64,000 nt of DNA from an uncultured Clostridia bacterium (GTDB lineage Bacteria > Bacillota > Clostridia > UBA1381): assembly GCA_934486735.1 (NCBI GenBank), contig CAKSQL010000008.1, forward strand, positions 1-64,000, read 5' to 3'. Each line of letters opens with the position of its first letter. The first letter of the stretch is position 1. The notes under the pieces are model-generated. The model saw nothing but the letters and a program-made list of their open reading frames with translations. It was not told where the DNA came from and ran no database searches. Made by a program: the position numbers and the translations under genes. Of the stretch, positions 8,526 to 17,784 are shown piece by piece.

Positions 8526-9611
8526 TCATATTTTCATCGAGTTTGAAATAAGATATTTATGAACCATCATCGCAACCTTAAATACGATTGCCTGATCAAA
8601 TTTTCTTAAATCCAAGCCGGTCAGCTTGTATATTTTCTCCAATCTGTACACAAGCGTATTTCTGTGTACGAAGAGCTGTCTTGAAGTTTCCGAAACATTC
8701 AAATCGTTTTCGAAAAATTTGTTTATTGTCAAAATTGTCTCGCTGTCAAGCAGAGTGATATCGCCCTTTCTGAACACTTCCTGCAGGAAAAGTTCGCAAA
8801 GCTTTATCGGGAGCTGATAAATCAGTCTGCCGATTCCAAGATTTTCATAATTCAAAATATATTTTTCTTCTTCAAATACCTTGCCTACTTCAATTGCAAT
8901 CTGAGTTTCCTTATATGCATTGTTAAGCTGGTCAAGATTTTCCGCAACCGTACTTACGCCGATAACTGCCGACAGCATAGTTTCGGAATGAATTGTATCC
9001 AAAATAGACTGAGCCATCGTGTCAAGCTCCGCCGGAGACACAATTTCTTTAAGTTCCTTGATAAGAACAATATTCTCGCAGTCAATGTTTACAATAAAGT
9101 CTCTATCCTTATCCGGGAAAATATTTCTGATAACTTCGTATATTCCCGTCTCGCCTTTTTTAAGCACCTTTATATAGAAAACAGCTCTGGGAATATCGAT
9201 TTCAACATGCAGCTCATGCGCTTTCTGATGCAGATCAAATGCCAGCATATTATCAAAAATAATATTCTGCATAAATATGGTTTTATCGTATTTTTCGTCA
9301 TAATAGTAACGCACGTTGTTAGCGGCAACGGTTATTGCATTGCAGCAATATTTTGATATTTCGTCCGTACCCTCAACATATACAATATACTCGGTATACG
9401 GCTTTCCGGCAATAAGTCTTACAGTGTAACCGTTTTTAAAAAACAATTTGTCATTATTTCCGACGGCATATACCAATTCCTCAACAGTTTCATCCGGCAG
9501 TTCCGGCCCGTTCGCTGCCAAAACCAATCCTTGAGCGTCAGCGATTCCGAAACGTTTCGGGAATACCTCCGCCATTTGTGTTACAATGTTCTGAAAAGCC
9601 TTGCTTATCAT
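8526..9611 (-). CDS. CdaR/PucR-family transcriptional regulator
   Basis: A 361-residue regulator of the CdaR (sugar-diacid) / PucR architecture. The N-terminal part (about 1-110) carries the DAQGLVLAANGP pattern of the diacid-recognition region. A central GGDEF-like region follows (about 120-260), and the C-terminal PucR helix-turn-helix reads NVSETSRQLFVHRNTLVYRL (about 308-327). CdaR regulators usually activate carbohydrate-acid genes, but no such target lies beside it here, so the target is unknown. An AGGAGG site precedes the ATG, and a good sigma-A promoter lies at 9703-9731, so it is probably transcribed alone. Confidence 0.88.
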   Translation of the reverse strand: MISKAFQNIVTQMAEVFPKRFGIADAQGLVLAANGPELPDETVEELVYAVGNNDKLFFKNGYTVRLIAGKPYTEYIVYVEGTDEISKYCCNAITVAANNVRYYYDEKYDKTIFMQNIIFDNMLAFDLHQKAHELHVEIDIPRAVFYIKVLKKGETGIYEVIRNIFPDKDRDFIVNIDCENIVLIKELKEIVSPAELDTMAQSILDTIHSETMLSAVIGVSTVAENLDQLNNAYKETQIAIEVGKVFEEEKYILNYENLGIGRLIYQLPIKLCELFLQEVFRKGDITLLDSETILTINKFFENDLNVSETSRQLFVHRNTLVYRLEKIYKLTGLDLRKFDQAIVFKVAMMVHKYLISNSMKI

Positions 9612-9702
9612 TAAATATTGCCTCCTTATATGTATATTATTCCCGATTACAAAATAGGCTGTTGCATCGGTTTTTACATCAAAATATTAATCCACATAAT
9701 AT

Positions 9703-9731
9703 ATTATATCACATGCTTTTTCATTTGTACA
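9703..9731 (-). promoter_or_regulatory. Sigma-A promoter of the CdaR-type gene
   Basis: On the minus strand: -35 TGTACA (9726-9731), exactly 17 nt, then -10 TATAAT (9703-9708). The leader to the ATG at 9611 is about 85 nt. The -35 box is the same sequence as in the tmcAL promoter. Confidence 0.7.
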
Positions 9732-9763
9732 GTTTTTTTGACAAAATTAATAAATTTTTAATA

Positions 9764-9790
9764 AAAAAATCAAAAAAACTGTTTTTTTTG
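9764..9790 (-). terminator. Weak A/T terminator after rpoD
   Basis: A stem made almost only of A-T pairs (CAAAAAAA / TTTTTTTTG, 9771-9790), followed on the minus strand by seven T. It lies about 80 nt downstream of the rpoD stop. No better terminator is visible between rpoD and the next promoter; confidence is low because the stem is weak. Confidence 0.35.
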
Positions 9791-9870
9791 AGTGATTTCT
9801 TTGATAAAAAGAGACAATTTTCCCTAAAAAATATCATATTCATCCAAAAAAATCATCAATATTTATTATA

Positions 9871-10950
9871 TCAGTCAAGATAATCCTTTAATTTTTTACT
9901 TCTGCTCGGATGTCTCAGCTTTCTGAGCGCCTTTGCCTCAATCTGGCGTATTCTTTCTCTTGTTACATTGAACTCCTTACCGACTTCCTCAAGAGTACGC
10001 TGTCTGCCGTCATCAAGACCGAAACGCAGACGAAGTACTTTTTCTTCACGCGGAGTAAGGGTTTTAAGCACATCCACAAGCTGCTCCTTTAAAAGCACAA
10101 AGCTTGCAGCCTCCGACGGTGCCGGAGCGTCATCATCCGGGATAAAGTCTCCGAGGTGGCTGTCCTCCTCCTCACCGATCGGTGTTTCGAGAGATACAGG
10201 CTCCTGAGAAATTTTTGATATCTCTCTGACCTTTTCAACCGACATGTTAAGCTCTTTTGCAAGCTCTTCCGGTGTCGGCTCTCTGCCCAGCTCCTGCACA
10301 AGCTGTCTTGAAACTCTGACAAGCTTATTTATTGTCTCAACCATATGAACAGGTATTCTTATGGTTCTTGCCTGGTCCGCAATCGCTCTTGTAATTGCCT
10401 GTCTTATCCACCATGTCGCATATGTGCTGAATTTGTAGCCCTTTGTATAATCAAATTTATCGACAGCCTTTATAAGACCGAGATTTCCCTCCTGGATAAG
10501 GTCAAGAAAAAGCATTCCTCTGCCCACATAACGCTTTGCAATGCTGACAACAAGTCTGAGATTTGCCTCTGCAAGCTTTTTCTTTGCAGCCTCATCACCA
10601 TGTGCCATCTTCTCTGCCAGCTTCATTTCCTGGTCGGTATCGAGAAGATCCACCTTGCCTATCTCTTTCAGATACATTTTTACATGGTCGTCTATATTTA
10701 TTCCCTCAGGAATGGACAAATCCTCAAGCTCTTCCTTTGATATTTCTATCTCCTCAAGCTCCTTGTCCAAGTCCTCGACAATTTCTATGCCCTCTTTTTC
10801 AAGGACATCGTATACGGTTTCAAGCTCCTTCGGCGAAATTTCCATTTCCTCAAATGCAACAGCAATTTCTTTATTTGACAAAACGCCTTTCTTTTTTCCT
10901 CTTTCGATAAGCTCTTTCATTACAGACTTTTTCGTTTCAATATCTGCCAT
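9871..10950 (-). CDS. rpoD: Primary RNA polymerase sigma factor RpoD (SigA)
   Basis: Housekeeping sigma-70 factor, 359 residues, the short Firmicutes form. Region 1.1 is acidic (about 1-90). Region 2 includes the [18 protein letters not shown] and [13 protein letters not shown] motifs that melt the -10 element. Region 3 follows, and region 4 ends with [11 protein letters not shown] and [21 protein letters not shown] for -35 recognition. Its ribosome-binding site (AAAGGA) lies in the last codons of dnaG, only 6 nt upstream, so the two are translated together as in the classical macromolecular-synthesis operon, here without rpsU. Confidence 0.98.
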   Translation of the reverse strand: MADIETKKSVMKELIERGKKKGVLSNKEIAVAFEEMEISPKELETVYDVLEKEGIEIVEDLDKELEEIEISKEELEDLSIPEGINIDDHVKMYLKEIGKVDLLDTDQEMKLAEKMAHGDEAAKKKLAEANLRLVVSIAKRYVGRGMLFLDLIQEGNLGLIKAVDKFDYTKGYKFSTYATWWIRQAITRAIADQARTIRIPVHMVETINKLVRVSRQLVQELGREPTPEELAKELNMSVEKVREISKISQEPVSLETPIGEEEDSHLGDFIPDDDAPAPSEAASFVLLKEQLVDVLKTLTPREEKVLRLRFGLDDGRQRTLEEVGKEFNVTRERIRQIEAKALRKLRHPSRSKKLKDYLD

Positions 10951-10956
10951 AGTAAA

Positions 10957-12747
10957 TCATCCTTTCAAATTGCTGTTATTCAATCTTTGCTTTTCTTCAA
11001 GCAAAAGCTTTAACTTTCCGGGGTCTTTTTCGGACATTATTCTCTCGCTGATTTTTTCTTTTTTGATAGAAATTATCAACTCGTCAAAGGTCTTGTCCAC
11101 ATCGTCGTAAACCTCCATGTTGTAAAAAACCGCGGAGGCTGTTTTTATATCGTCACCATCAAAACCGTTCAGCAGCATGGACGGTTCGGATGCAATATTA
11201 TTTTGATAATTTTCAAAAATCCTCTTTGCCAATGCTTGATATACAGCGTTTGAAAAATCCTCCGGCGCAAGATTTTCCATAGCCTTTCTGCATAATTTTC
11301 GGCTTTGAACAATTAAATTAAGAAGCTTTTTTTCCGCCACACTTCCGCTGCGTTCCATGCTGCCTATTGAAACCGGTGATACCGTCGGTCCTTCGATGTC
11401 GTGAGGCATGATTTTTCTTTTCTGAGTGCTTCTCATCTCTTTTTTTCGCATCTTATTATACTCGCTGTATATCGCATCTTTGCTTATTTCGGTCTCTGCC
11501 GATATCTTTTTGATATAAGCATCCACTTCGACAGCGTCGTTAATTCCGCTTAATATTTTTGCGGCATCATTCACAAAATATATTTTGCCCTCCGGTACAT
11601 CAAGGTTATATTGCGATTTTGCCGACGAAATCAAATACTCGGTAGACGGAGTTGCCTCGTGCAATGCATGGCGAAACATTTCCACACCGTTTTTCTTTAT
11701 ATATTCATCCGGGTCCTTTGCTCCCTCAAGGCGGATAACCTTTGACCTGCCCCCGGCATGATTTATGATATCTATCGCCCTTGCAGCCGCCTTTTGTCCC
11801 GGCTCGTCGCTGTCATAGCAAATCAATATTTCCGAGCAATATTTCAGCATCAGCCGCGCCTGCGCATCGGTAAGAGCAGTTCCCAGGGTCGCGACAACAT
11901 TTATTATCCCTGCCTGGTACACCGAAATGACATCCATGTATCCCTCGGCAAGAATCAAGCTCCCGGAGTTGTCTTTTTTTGCAAAATTGAGAGAAAATAA
12001 ATTTTTTCCTTTATTAAAAACCGGCGTTTCCGCCGAATTGAGATATTTCGGCGGCTTGTAGCCGTTTTCTTCTTCCGTCTGATGAATTATTCTTCCGCCG
12101 AAACCTATTATATTTCCGCGCAAATCTATTATCGGAAACATAACCCTGCCACGGAATCTGTCATAAAATCGTCCGTTTCTTTCCGATATAAGTCCTGCCT
12201 CGACAAGTTCCGCATCCTTATATCCCAGCTCGTTCATGTGCACTCTTAAACGTGAGTAGTCATTCGGAGCATACCCGAGTCCGTAGCATTTTATTGTTTT
12301 GGGCAAAAGCTTTCTTTCCTTAAAATAACGAAGTCCCTCTTTTCCTGCCTCGCTCTCGGTCAGCTCGCGATAGAAAAATCTTGCCGCCGCTTTATTCATT
12401 TCATATATTTTTTTCTTTTTTTCGTGCAGTGCATAATCGACCGAATTATTATCCTCCGGCAATACGATTCCCGCCCTGTCCGCGAGCAATTTCAAAGCTT
12501 CGACAAAGTCAATACCCTCGCTGCGCATAACAAACTGAGCAAGATTTCCGCTTGCTCCGCAGCCGAAACAATGAAACAGCTGCTTTTCGCGGCTTACATG
12601 AAAGGACGGAGATTTCTCGTTGTGAAACGGGCAAAGTCCGCTGTAATCCCTGCCGCTTTTTTTGAGCGCAACATATTGCGAAACATAGTCCACAATATCA
12701 TTCTCGGCAAACACTTCATTTATGACATCATTAGAATACAACGCCAA
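10957..12747 (-). CDS. dnaG: DNA primase DnaG
   Basis: Replicative primase, 596 residues. The N-terminal CHC2 zinc-binding domain shows C-x2-H (CPFHNEKSPSF) and C-x2-C (HCFGCGASGN) in residues about 40-65. The catalytic core follows, with a TOPRIM domain including LAEGYMD and CYDSDEPGQKAA. The C-terminal helicase-binding domain is less conserved. The start codon is TTG (12745-12747), 7 nt after a GGAGGG site; no ATG start fits. DnaG synthesises RNA primers at the fork together with the replicative helicase. It is coupled to rpoD downstream. The 131-nt gap upstream is very A/T-rich, with no promoter I would defend. Confidence 0.97.
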   Translation of the reverse strand: MALYSNDVINEVFAENDIVDYVSQYVALKKSGRDYSGLCPFHNEKSPSFHVSREKQLFHCFGCGASGNLAQFVMRSEGIDFVEALKLLADRAGIVLPEDNNSVDYALHEKKKKIYEMNKAAARFFYRELTESEAGKEGLRYFKERKLLPKTIKCYGLGYAPNDYSRLRVHMNELGYKDAELVEAGLISERNGRFYDRFRGRVMFPIIDLRGNIIGFGGRIIHQTEEENGYKPPKYLNSAETPVFNKGKNLFSLNFAKKDNSGSLILAEGYMDVISVYQAGIINVVATLGTALTDAQARLMLKYCSEILICYDSDEPGQKAAARAIDIINHAGGRSKVIRLEGAKDPDEYIKKNGVEMFRHALHEATPSTEYLISSAKSQYNLDVPEGKIYFVNDAAKILSGINDAVEVDAYIKKISAETEISKDAIYSEYNKMRKKEMRSTQKRKIMPHDIEGPTVSPVSIGSMERSGSVAEKKLLNLIVQSRKLCRKAMENLAPEDFSNAVYQALAKRIFENYQNNIASEPSMLLNGFDGDDIKTASAVFYNMEVYDDVDKTFDELIISIKKEKISERIMSEKDPGKLKLLLEEKQRLNNSNLKG

Positions 12748-12878
12748 AATTTTCCCTCCAAATCAACAACCTAAACCGCTTAAACGCTATATTACTAATT
12801 TCGACATATATTTTAAAAATCCTTTATTTATTATTAAAACTTTTTCGATATTATGTAATATTTCCAACTTTTACAATA

Positions 12879-13451
12879 CTATGCATAATTTATTTTGTCT
12901 TTTATCGCCATAGCAAGGTTTTCACACTGTTTGATCGCATATTCGTCCTCGCACGCCGGTCTTTGCGCGCTGACTCCGAAATGCCCCATTCCGCCCTCGC
13001 AGCCGTTGCCTATCAATGTCATTCCCGATACAAGCGCGCAGGAATGAATATGATCGATTGTTCTTTCCTGACCGCCGTACTTTGTTGCCCCAACCGAAAC
13101 CGCTGCGGCAGGCTTTCCGAGCCACAGCTTTTCACCTCTTGCATATCTCGTCTTATCGAAAAAAGCTTTCATCTGAGCGGTCATCGACCCAAAATAGACC
13201 GGCGAGCCGAATATTACAAAATTGGCACGCGTAACCGCATCAAGCGCTTTTTCAAGCAATGTATCCTTATAGCACGCCTTGCTGCAAGGAGACGAGCAAT
13301 TCACACAAAACGGATTTTTCGCATCTGTGACCGCCTTATACACGTTTATCATTTCGGTATCCTCGGGTCTGAAACAGCTCAATATTTTTTTCAGCAAGAA
13401 CGCTGTGTTCCCATCGTCGCTGTGGCTTCCGTTCAACGCTAAAATATACAT
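12879..13451 (-). CDS. NADPH-dependent FMN reductase / flavodoxin-fold protein
   Basis: A 190-residue flavodoxin-fold protein of the NADPH-dependent FMN reductase (iron-sulfur flavoprotein-like) type. It opens with the phosphate-binding LALNGSHSDDGNTAFLL and has a GSPVYFGSMTAQMKAFFDKT motif (about 85-106). A Cys cluster (CVNCSSPCSKACYKD, about 50-64) recalls the compact cysteine motif of iron-sulfur flavoproteins, so it may bind a cluster. Electron-transfer role and partners cannot be read from context. GGAG precedes the ATG. Confidence 0.82.
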   Translation of the reverse strand: MYILALNGSHSDDGNTAFLLKKILSCFRPEDTEMINVYKAVTDAKNPFCVNCSSPCSKACYKDTLLEKALDAVTRANFVIFGSPVYFGSMTAQMKAFFDKTRYARGEKLWLGKPAAAVSVGATKYGGQERTIDHIHSCALVSGMTLIGNGCEGGMGHFGVSAQRPACEDEYAIKQCENLAMAIKDKINYA

Positions 13452-13553
13452 AATTATTCTCCGTTCCGCCGCCTTGTGACGGCTTAAATACTAAATTTCC
13501 GTTATCATCAAAAAATCATCCATACATCAATTGTTGGCGCCAATGTTATCGTT

Positions 13554-14213
13554 TCACAAATCATTTTCCGCTGCAAGCCCCATCCTGCCGTAGTAACGCG
13601 GCACAGCGCCGCCGATAACCGTTTCCGAAACCGGTACGCATTCCTTTACGATTTTTGTCTTTCGCATCGTTGCCGACACCATTGTTATTTTCACTTCCGC
13701 TTCAAGATAAATCTTGTGTTTCACCTGGTTTATGCCGCACGAAACAAAGCTTTCCTTAAAATCCGCACGTACAACGGCATAAGGAACGGTTTTAATTTTT
13801 ATCTCAGGCCCCATCCCCGAAAAAATTTCCTTGCTCAGCAGACTTCCCAAAGGAATCGAGACATAACCGGCAGGCATATTATTTATTTTATCCTGCAAAA
13901 GTCTGACATATTCCGATTTAAAAAGATTCATTTGATTTGTGTTTTCTTCAATCGAGGAAACAACGCCGCTTTCACCGAAGGTTATATCAGAAAATTTCCC
14001 GTCCGATGCTCTAATCGCTTCCGGTAATGTGGCATTTATCGTCCGCACCGCCAGATTTTCCGCAAATATATCCAGTCGCGCCATATAGTTCGGATATATC
14101 CTTTCAAAAAATAAGTACAAAGCCACAACAAGTGCCGCAAAAATCACAAGCAGGCACATTCGCCTGCACCCCTTTTTTTGAAACACTCTCCGCTTATAAA
14201 GTCTCAGCCGCAT
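13554..14213 (-). CDS. yunB: Sporulation protein YunB
   Basis: A 219-residue protein matching YunB, a sporulation gene under SigE control in Bacillus. It has a basic N-terminus, one TM segment (about 20-38, LLVIFAALVVALYLFF), then an extracytoplasmic domain with the family ending VPVSETVIGGAVPRYYG. The molecular function is not well defined in any species as far as I know; its presence supports an endospore-forming host. A GGAGG site lies 8 nt before the ATG. It follows the nifU terminator, so it needs its own promoter, which I could not assign with confidence. Confidence 0.88.
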   Translation of the reverse strand: MRLRLYKRRVFQKKGCRRMCLLVIFAALVVALYLFFERIYPNYMARLDIFAENLAVRTINATLPEAIRASDGKFSDITFGESGVVSSIEENTNQMNLFKSEYVRLLQDKINNMPAGYVSIPLGSLLSKEIFSGMGPEIKIKTVPYAVVRADFKESFVSCGINQVKHKIYLEAEVKITMVSATMRKTKIVKECVPVSETVIGGAVPRYYGRMGLAAENDL

Positions 14214-14260
14214 AACGCATCCCTCCGGCTATATATTATGCAGCCTTTGATTGATCGGTT

Positions 14261-14303
14261 AAAAAGCTGCCGCAGACTTAAAATTTGCATGCGGCAGCTT
14301 TTT
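14261..14303 (-). terminator. Strong terminator of the nifS-nifU operon
   Basis: A perfect 14-bp stem, AAAAAGCTGCCGCA (14261-14274) with TGCGGCAGCTTTTT (14290-14303), 15-nt loop, two nucleotides beyond the nifU stop. On the minus strand the stem ends in TTTTT. The symmetry makes it usable on either strand, but there is no plus-strand gene nearby. Confidence 0.85.
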
Positions 14304-14305
14304 AA

Positions 14306-14740
14306 TTACTTGTCCGAAACGTCCTGGCACTTTTTGCAGCAGAAATCGCATTTGCTGCCGGTCTCGGTTTCGAGTCCCATATTCTTTTTATAGTCCTCTA
14401 TTGCCGAACGTATAGCCTCCTCAGCAAGTACCGAGCAGTGAATTTTTTCCGGGGGCAGTCCGTCAAGAGCCTCCATAACAGCCTTGTTTGTAAGCTCCAG
14501 TGCCTCGTCAACAGTCTTTCCTTTTACCATTTCGGTTGCCATCGAGCTTGTCGCAATTGCTGCACCGCAGCCGAATGTCTTGAATTTAACATCCTTTATG
14601 ATATTATCTTCAATATCCATATAAATTTTCATTATATCTCCGCATTTTGCGTTTCCAACCTCGCCGACAGCGTTTGCTCCGTCGATTTCTCCGACATTTC
14701 TCGGATGTGCAAAATGATCCATTACCTTTTCACTATACAT
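14306..14740 (-). CDS. nifU: Iron-sulfur scaffold NifU/IscU-type protein
   Basis: A 144-residue U-type scaffold on which Fe-S clusters are built. It begins MYSEKVMDHFAHPRNVGEID. The three cluster-binding cysteines lie in AKCGDIM, FGCGAAIA and HCSVLAEEAI, in the standard order. A short C-terminal extension is Cys-rich (CDFCCKKCQ), common in clostridial NifU-like proteins. It sits 5 nt after the cysteine desulfurase gene, with its ribosome-binding site in the end of that gene. Confidence 0.95.
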   Translation of the reverse strand: MYSEKVMDHFAHPRNVGEIDGANAVGEVGNAKCGDIMKIYMDIEDNIIKDVKFKTFGCGAAIATSSMATEMVKGKTVDEALELTNKAVMEALDGLPPEKIHCSVLAEEAIRSAIEDYKKNMGLETETGSKCDFCCKKCQDVSDK

Positions 14741-14745
14741 AAAAA

Positions 14746-15924
14746 TCAGTCCTTTCTCAAAACTTCCTCATATAATGGTGACATCATTCTCAGCCTGTCT
14801 ATAATCGGCGGAAGAACCTCCAAAAGATAATTTACGTCCTCCTCCGTTGTGAACTCACTTACGCTGAGTCTCAGCGAACCATGCGCTATTTCATGCGGCA
14901 AGCCTATCGCAAGCAAAACATGCGACGGGTCAAGTGAGCCTGACGCGCATGCGCTTCCGCTCGATGCCGCAATGCCTTTCATGTCGAGCATCATCAGAAT
15001 TGATTCGCCCTCAACATATTTAAATGAAAAGTTCACATTATTGCAATTTCTTTTCTCCGGTCTCGGACCGTTCAGGCGGCAATAAGGAATTTTTTCTTCT
15101 ATTCCCTTTATGAGCATATCACGCATTTTTGACATATGCGCCATATTCACGTCAAGATGCTCTGTTGCAAGCTCCAATGCCTTTGCCATGCCTGCCATTC
15201 CTGCAACGTTTTCGGTCGCTGCACGCTTTCCGCGCTCCTGACCGCCGCCATGAATAAGATTCGAAATTTTAACTCCGTTTCTTATATACAAAGCTCCGAT
15301 TCCCTTCGGGCCATGGAACTTGTGCGCCGACATCGACAACAGATCCACTCCCATTTCATTCACGTCGATTTTCATATGTCCCATTGCCTGAACAGCGTCG
15401 GTGTGAAATAAAATTTTATGTCTTTTTGCAATCTCGCCTATCTCGGCAATCGGCTGAACAGATCCTATTTCATTATTCACCGTCATAACCGATATCAATA
15501 TCGTGTCCTCAGTGATTGCCTTTTCCACATCCGCCGGATTTACGCAGCCGTATTCATCCACCGGAAGATATGTTATGCTGTAGCCGTGCTTTTCCAAAAA
15601 AGCACATGTATTTAATATCGCATGGTGCTCTATCGATGAAGTTATGATATGCTTTCCCTTTTGCGCATATGCATCCGCAACACCCTTGAGCGCCCAATTA
15701 TCCGCCTCACAGCCCGAACCGGTAAAATATATTTCGTTTGTCTTTGCACCGATTGCCTCTGCGATTGTTTCGCGGAAAGAATATACTGCCTGCTCGGCAT
15801 CGCGCCCGATTTTGTAAAATTTCGAAGACGCATTTCCGTAATGCTCGGTAAGATAAGGAATCATTGCATCCAAAGCTTCTTTTCTGAGAGCTGTTGTTGC
15901 ATTATTATCAAGATATACTGTCAT
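14746..15924 (-). CDS. nifS: Cysteine desulfurase NifS/IscS-type
   Basis: PLP-dependent class V desulfurase, about 392 residues, supplying sulfur to the NifU scaffold. It starts MTVYLDNNATT. The PLP-binding Lys is in SMSAHKFHGPKG, with the upstream HTDAVQAMG. The mobile-loop Cys is in SSGSACASGSLDPSHVL. The ATG at 15924 has AGGAG 8 nt upstream and matches the family N-terminus, so the longer frame starting at 15987 is rejected. A strong promoter lies at 15992-16020, with an inverted repeat at the likely transcription start. No iscR-type regulator is adjacent. Confidence 0.95.
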   Translation of the reverse strand: MTVYLDNNATTALRKEALDAMIPYLTEHYGNASSKFYKIGRDAEQAVYSFRETIAEAIGAKTNEIYFTGSGCEADNWALKGVADAYAQKGKHIITSSIEHHAILNTCAFLEKHGYSITYLPVDEYGCVNPADVEKAITEDTILISVMTVNNEIGSVQPIAEIGEIAKRHKILFHTDAVQAMGHMKIDVNEMGVDLLSMSAHKFHGPKGIGALYIRNGVKISNLIHGGGQERGKRAATENVAGMAGMAKALELATEHLDVNMAHMSKMRDMLIKGIEEKIPYCRLNGPRPEKRNCNNVNFSFKYVEGESILMMLDMKGIAASSGSACASGSLDPSHVLLAIGLPHEIAHGSLRLSVSEFTTEEDVNYLLEVLPPIIDRLRMMSPLYEEVLRKD

Positions 15925-15976
15925 GTTTACAACTCCTGTTCCACATACCTTTTTTGATTGGTATTTATTTAACATT

Positions 15977-15990
15977 TGAATGTTCATTCA
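15977..15990. promoter_or_regulatory. Inverted repeat at the nifS transcription start (operator-like)
   Basis: Perfect inverted repeat TGAATG-TT-CATTCA directly downstream of the nifS -10 box, covering the expected transcription start. The position is typical of a repressor site; no cognate regulator is identifiable in the window. Confidence 0.4.
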
Positions 15991-15991
15991 T

Positions 15992-16020
15992 ATTTTACAT
16001 CTTTTTTTATCTTTTGTCAA
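15992..16020 (-). promoter_or_regulatory. Sigma-A promoter of nifS-nifU
   Basis: Minus strand -35 TTGACA (16015-16020), 17-nt spacer, -10 TAAAAT (15992-15997): near-consensus. The leader to the nifS ATG is about 60 nt. Confidence 0.8.
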
Positions 16021-16065
16021 GTAATTTGACATAATATGCATCCGAAAAAATTACAGATTTTTTTC

Positions 16066-16094
16066 TGTACAAATGACATCTTTTCGTGTATAAT
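16066..16094 (+). promoter_or_regulatory. Sigma-A promoter of tmcAL
   Basis: -35 TGTACA (16066-16071), 17-nt spacer, -10 TATAAT (16089-16094). It drives the only plus-strand gene in the window and is divergent from the nifS promoter. Confidence 0.75.
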
Positions 16095-16170
16095 GGTTAT
16101 ATGAAGATAAAAAATACAAACGAGACATTGAATTTCACAACTGTAAGTATTTACAAAAAGGCGGTGTATT

Positions 16171-17343
16171 ATGAAAATTTCCGGAATTATTGCCGAATAT
16201 AATCCGTTTCACAGCGGACATAAATATATGATAGATAAAATGCGTCAAAATACAGATGCAATAATAGCTGTCATGAGCGGCAGCTTTGTTCAGCGCGGCG
16301 ACACAGCCGTTTTTGACAAATGGACAAGAGCAAAAGCGGCACTTTTGAACGGCGTTGATTTGGTTGTCGAGCTGCCGGCGGTATTTGCATCTGCAACCGC
16401 CGAACGCTTTTGCAGCGGTGCGGTCGATCTTATTTCATCACTCGGCTGTGTCGATGAGCTTTGTTTCGGTTCGGAGTGCGGAGATATAAAAACGCTCTCA
16501 GCCGCTGCCGATGCTTTGCTCGCAGAGGATGCCGAAACCTCGTCAAAGCTAAAGGAATATCTCGCTCTCGGCTGCGGCTTTCCCGCCGCGCGCGAAAAAG
16601 CATATGAGGGCATAATCCCTGCCGGCCTCCTTTCGCAGTCGAACAACATTCTTGCAATAGAATATATAAAAGCATTGAAAAAGTTAAACAGTTCTGTAAA
16701 GCCTGCCACTTTACAAAGAAACGGAGATTCGTACAATAGTGCAAAAATCACAAGCAAGCTGGCAAGTGCAACAGCTTTACGCACTCTTATTTTCAGCAAA
16801 TCCGATTATTCCGATTATGTTCCCGATAATCTCTATGATTTGTATAAAGGCGCAACACTTTACAGCGTTTCAAATTTGGATAATGCTATACTCTATGCCC
16901 TCCGTTCTGCTGATGAGAAATATCTCTCAGAAATTGCCGATGTGTCGGAGGGATTGGAAAATCGGCTGAAACAAGCCGCAAAATCAGCCTGCGGTTTTTC
17001 GGATATTGTTGAAATTGTTTCATCCAAAAGATATCCGAGAACGAAAATCATGCGAATAACTGTATCTGTTCTACTCGGTATAAAAAAAGAACTTTTATAT
17101 CAAAAAAACTCATATATCCGAGTTCTCGGCTTTAACGACACCGGGCGCACTCTGCTCAAAAAAATAAAAAGTTCTTCCGAACTTCCGATTATAATAAAAA
17201 CAGCCGATTGGAACGGCGATTCGATTCTTTTTGAAAAGGATATTCTCGCCACCGACATCGCTGCGTTATGCGCCTTTGATAATGCAAAAAAAACAGGCGG
17301 CAGAGACTATACCACACCGCCTGTTTATATTCGTTCAGAATAG
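16171..17343 (+). CDS. tmcAL: tRNA(Met) cytidine acetate ligase TmcAL (YlbM)
   Basis: A 390-residue nucleotidyltransferase-fold enzyme. In Bacillus, TmcAL uses ATP and acetate to make N4-acetylcytidine at position 34 of elongator tRNA-Met. The N-terminus carries the HxGH motif ([13 protein letters not shown]), then [23 protein letters not shown]. The family Gly/Ser-rich and C-terminal [11 protein letters not shown] motifs are also present. An AAGGCGG site precedes the ATG. The 3' end overlaps the convergent dtd gene by 9 nt and contains dtd's terminator. Confidence 0.93.
   Translation: MKISGIIAEYNPFHSGHKYMIDKMRQNTDAIIAVMSGSFVQRGDTAVFDKWTRAKAALLNGVDLVVELPAVFASATAERFCSGAVDLISSLGCVDELCFGSECGDIKTLSAAADALLAEDAETSSKLKEYLALGCGFPAAREKAYEGIIPAGLLSQSNNILAIEYIKALKKLNSSVKPATLQRNGDSYNSAKITSKLASATALRTLIFSKSDYSDYVPDNLYDLYKGATLYSVSNLDNAILYALRSADEKYLSEIADVSEGLENRLKQAAKSACGFSDIVEIVSSKRYPRTKIMRITVSVLLGIKKELLYQKNSYIRVLGFNDTGRTLLKKIKSSSELPIIIKTADWNGDSILFEKDILATDIAALCAFDNAKKTGGRDYTTPPVYIRSE
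17286..17326 (-). terminator. Terminator of dtd inside the tmcAL coding end
   Basis: Ten-bp stem AAACAGGCGG (17291-17300) / CCGCCTGTTT (17317-17326), 16-nt loop. On the minus strand it is followed by a run of eight T (17286-17293, partly inside the stem). It lies 9 nt beyond the dtd stop but wholly within the last codons of tmcAL. On the plus strand it lacks a T run, so it should act in one direction only. Confidence 0.8.
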
Positions 17344-17784
17344 CTTTTTGCTGTCAACCAATAGAGTTACCGGTCCGTCGTTTTCAAGTTCAACCTTCAT
17401 ATCTGCGCCGAACACTCCGCTTTGCATTGTAAAGCCTAATTCTTTACAGTGCAAAATTAATTCATTGTACAAATTTTCGGCATGCTCAGGCTTTCCTGCG
17501 CCTGTAAAATTGGGACGTCTCCCCTTTCTGCAATCGCCGAAAAGGGTAAACTGAGACACTATCAAAAGTTCTCCGTCAACGTCCTTAAGACTTAAATTCA
17601 TTTTATCATCTTCATCTTCGAATACTCTCAAATTAGTAATTTTTTCTGCCATATATTTGACATCGGCATCGGTATCTTCATCGCACACACCGAGCAAAAC
17701 CAAAAAGCCTTTTCCGATTTTTCCTTTTACTTCATCATTCACTCTGACAGATGCATGATTTACCCTTTGAACAACTGCTCTCAT
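17335..17784 (-). CDS. dtd: D-aminoacyl-tRNA deacylase
   Basis: DTD, 149 residues, which hydrolyses D-amino acids and Gly from mischarged tRNAs. The [17 protein letters not shown] motif (about 78-94) and the C-terminal [10 protein letters not shown] (cross-subunit Gly-cis-Pro motif) are both present. Its ATG overlaps the ABC-F stop (ATGA), with the GGAGG site inside the ABC-F coding end, so translation is coupled. The transcript ends in the hairpin at 17286-17326. Confidence 0.96.
   Translation of the reverse strand: MRAVVQRVNHASVRVNDEVKGKIGKGFLVLLGVCDEDTDADVKYMAEKITNLRVFEDEDDKMNLSLKDVDGELLIVSQFTLFGDCRKGRRPNFTGAGKPEHAENLYNELILHCKELGFTMQSGVFGADMKVELENDGPVTLLVDSKKLF

Noticed and set aside
10541..11110. 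189-residue plus-strand ORF
   Set aside because: Serine/leucine-rich antisense shadow of the rpoD 5' part and dnaG end; no conserved pattern.
13534..13543. 10-bp palindrome TTGGCGCCAA in the yunB-FMN reductase gap
   Set aside because: Too short to call an operator; no promoter boxes at a meaningful distance.
15925..15987. 21-residue N-terminal extension of NifS
   Set aside because: It overlaps the predicted promoter start region, has no ribosome-binding site, and does not match the family N-terminus.
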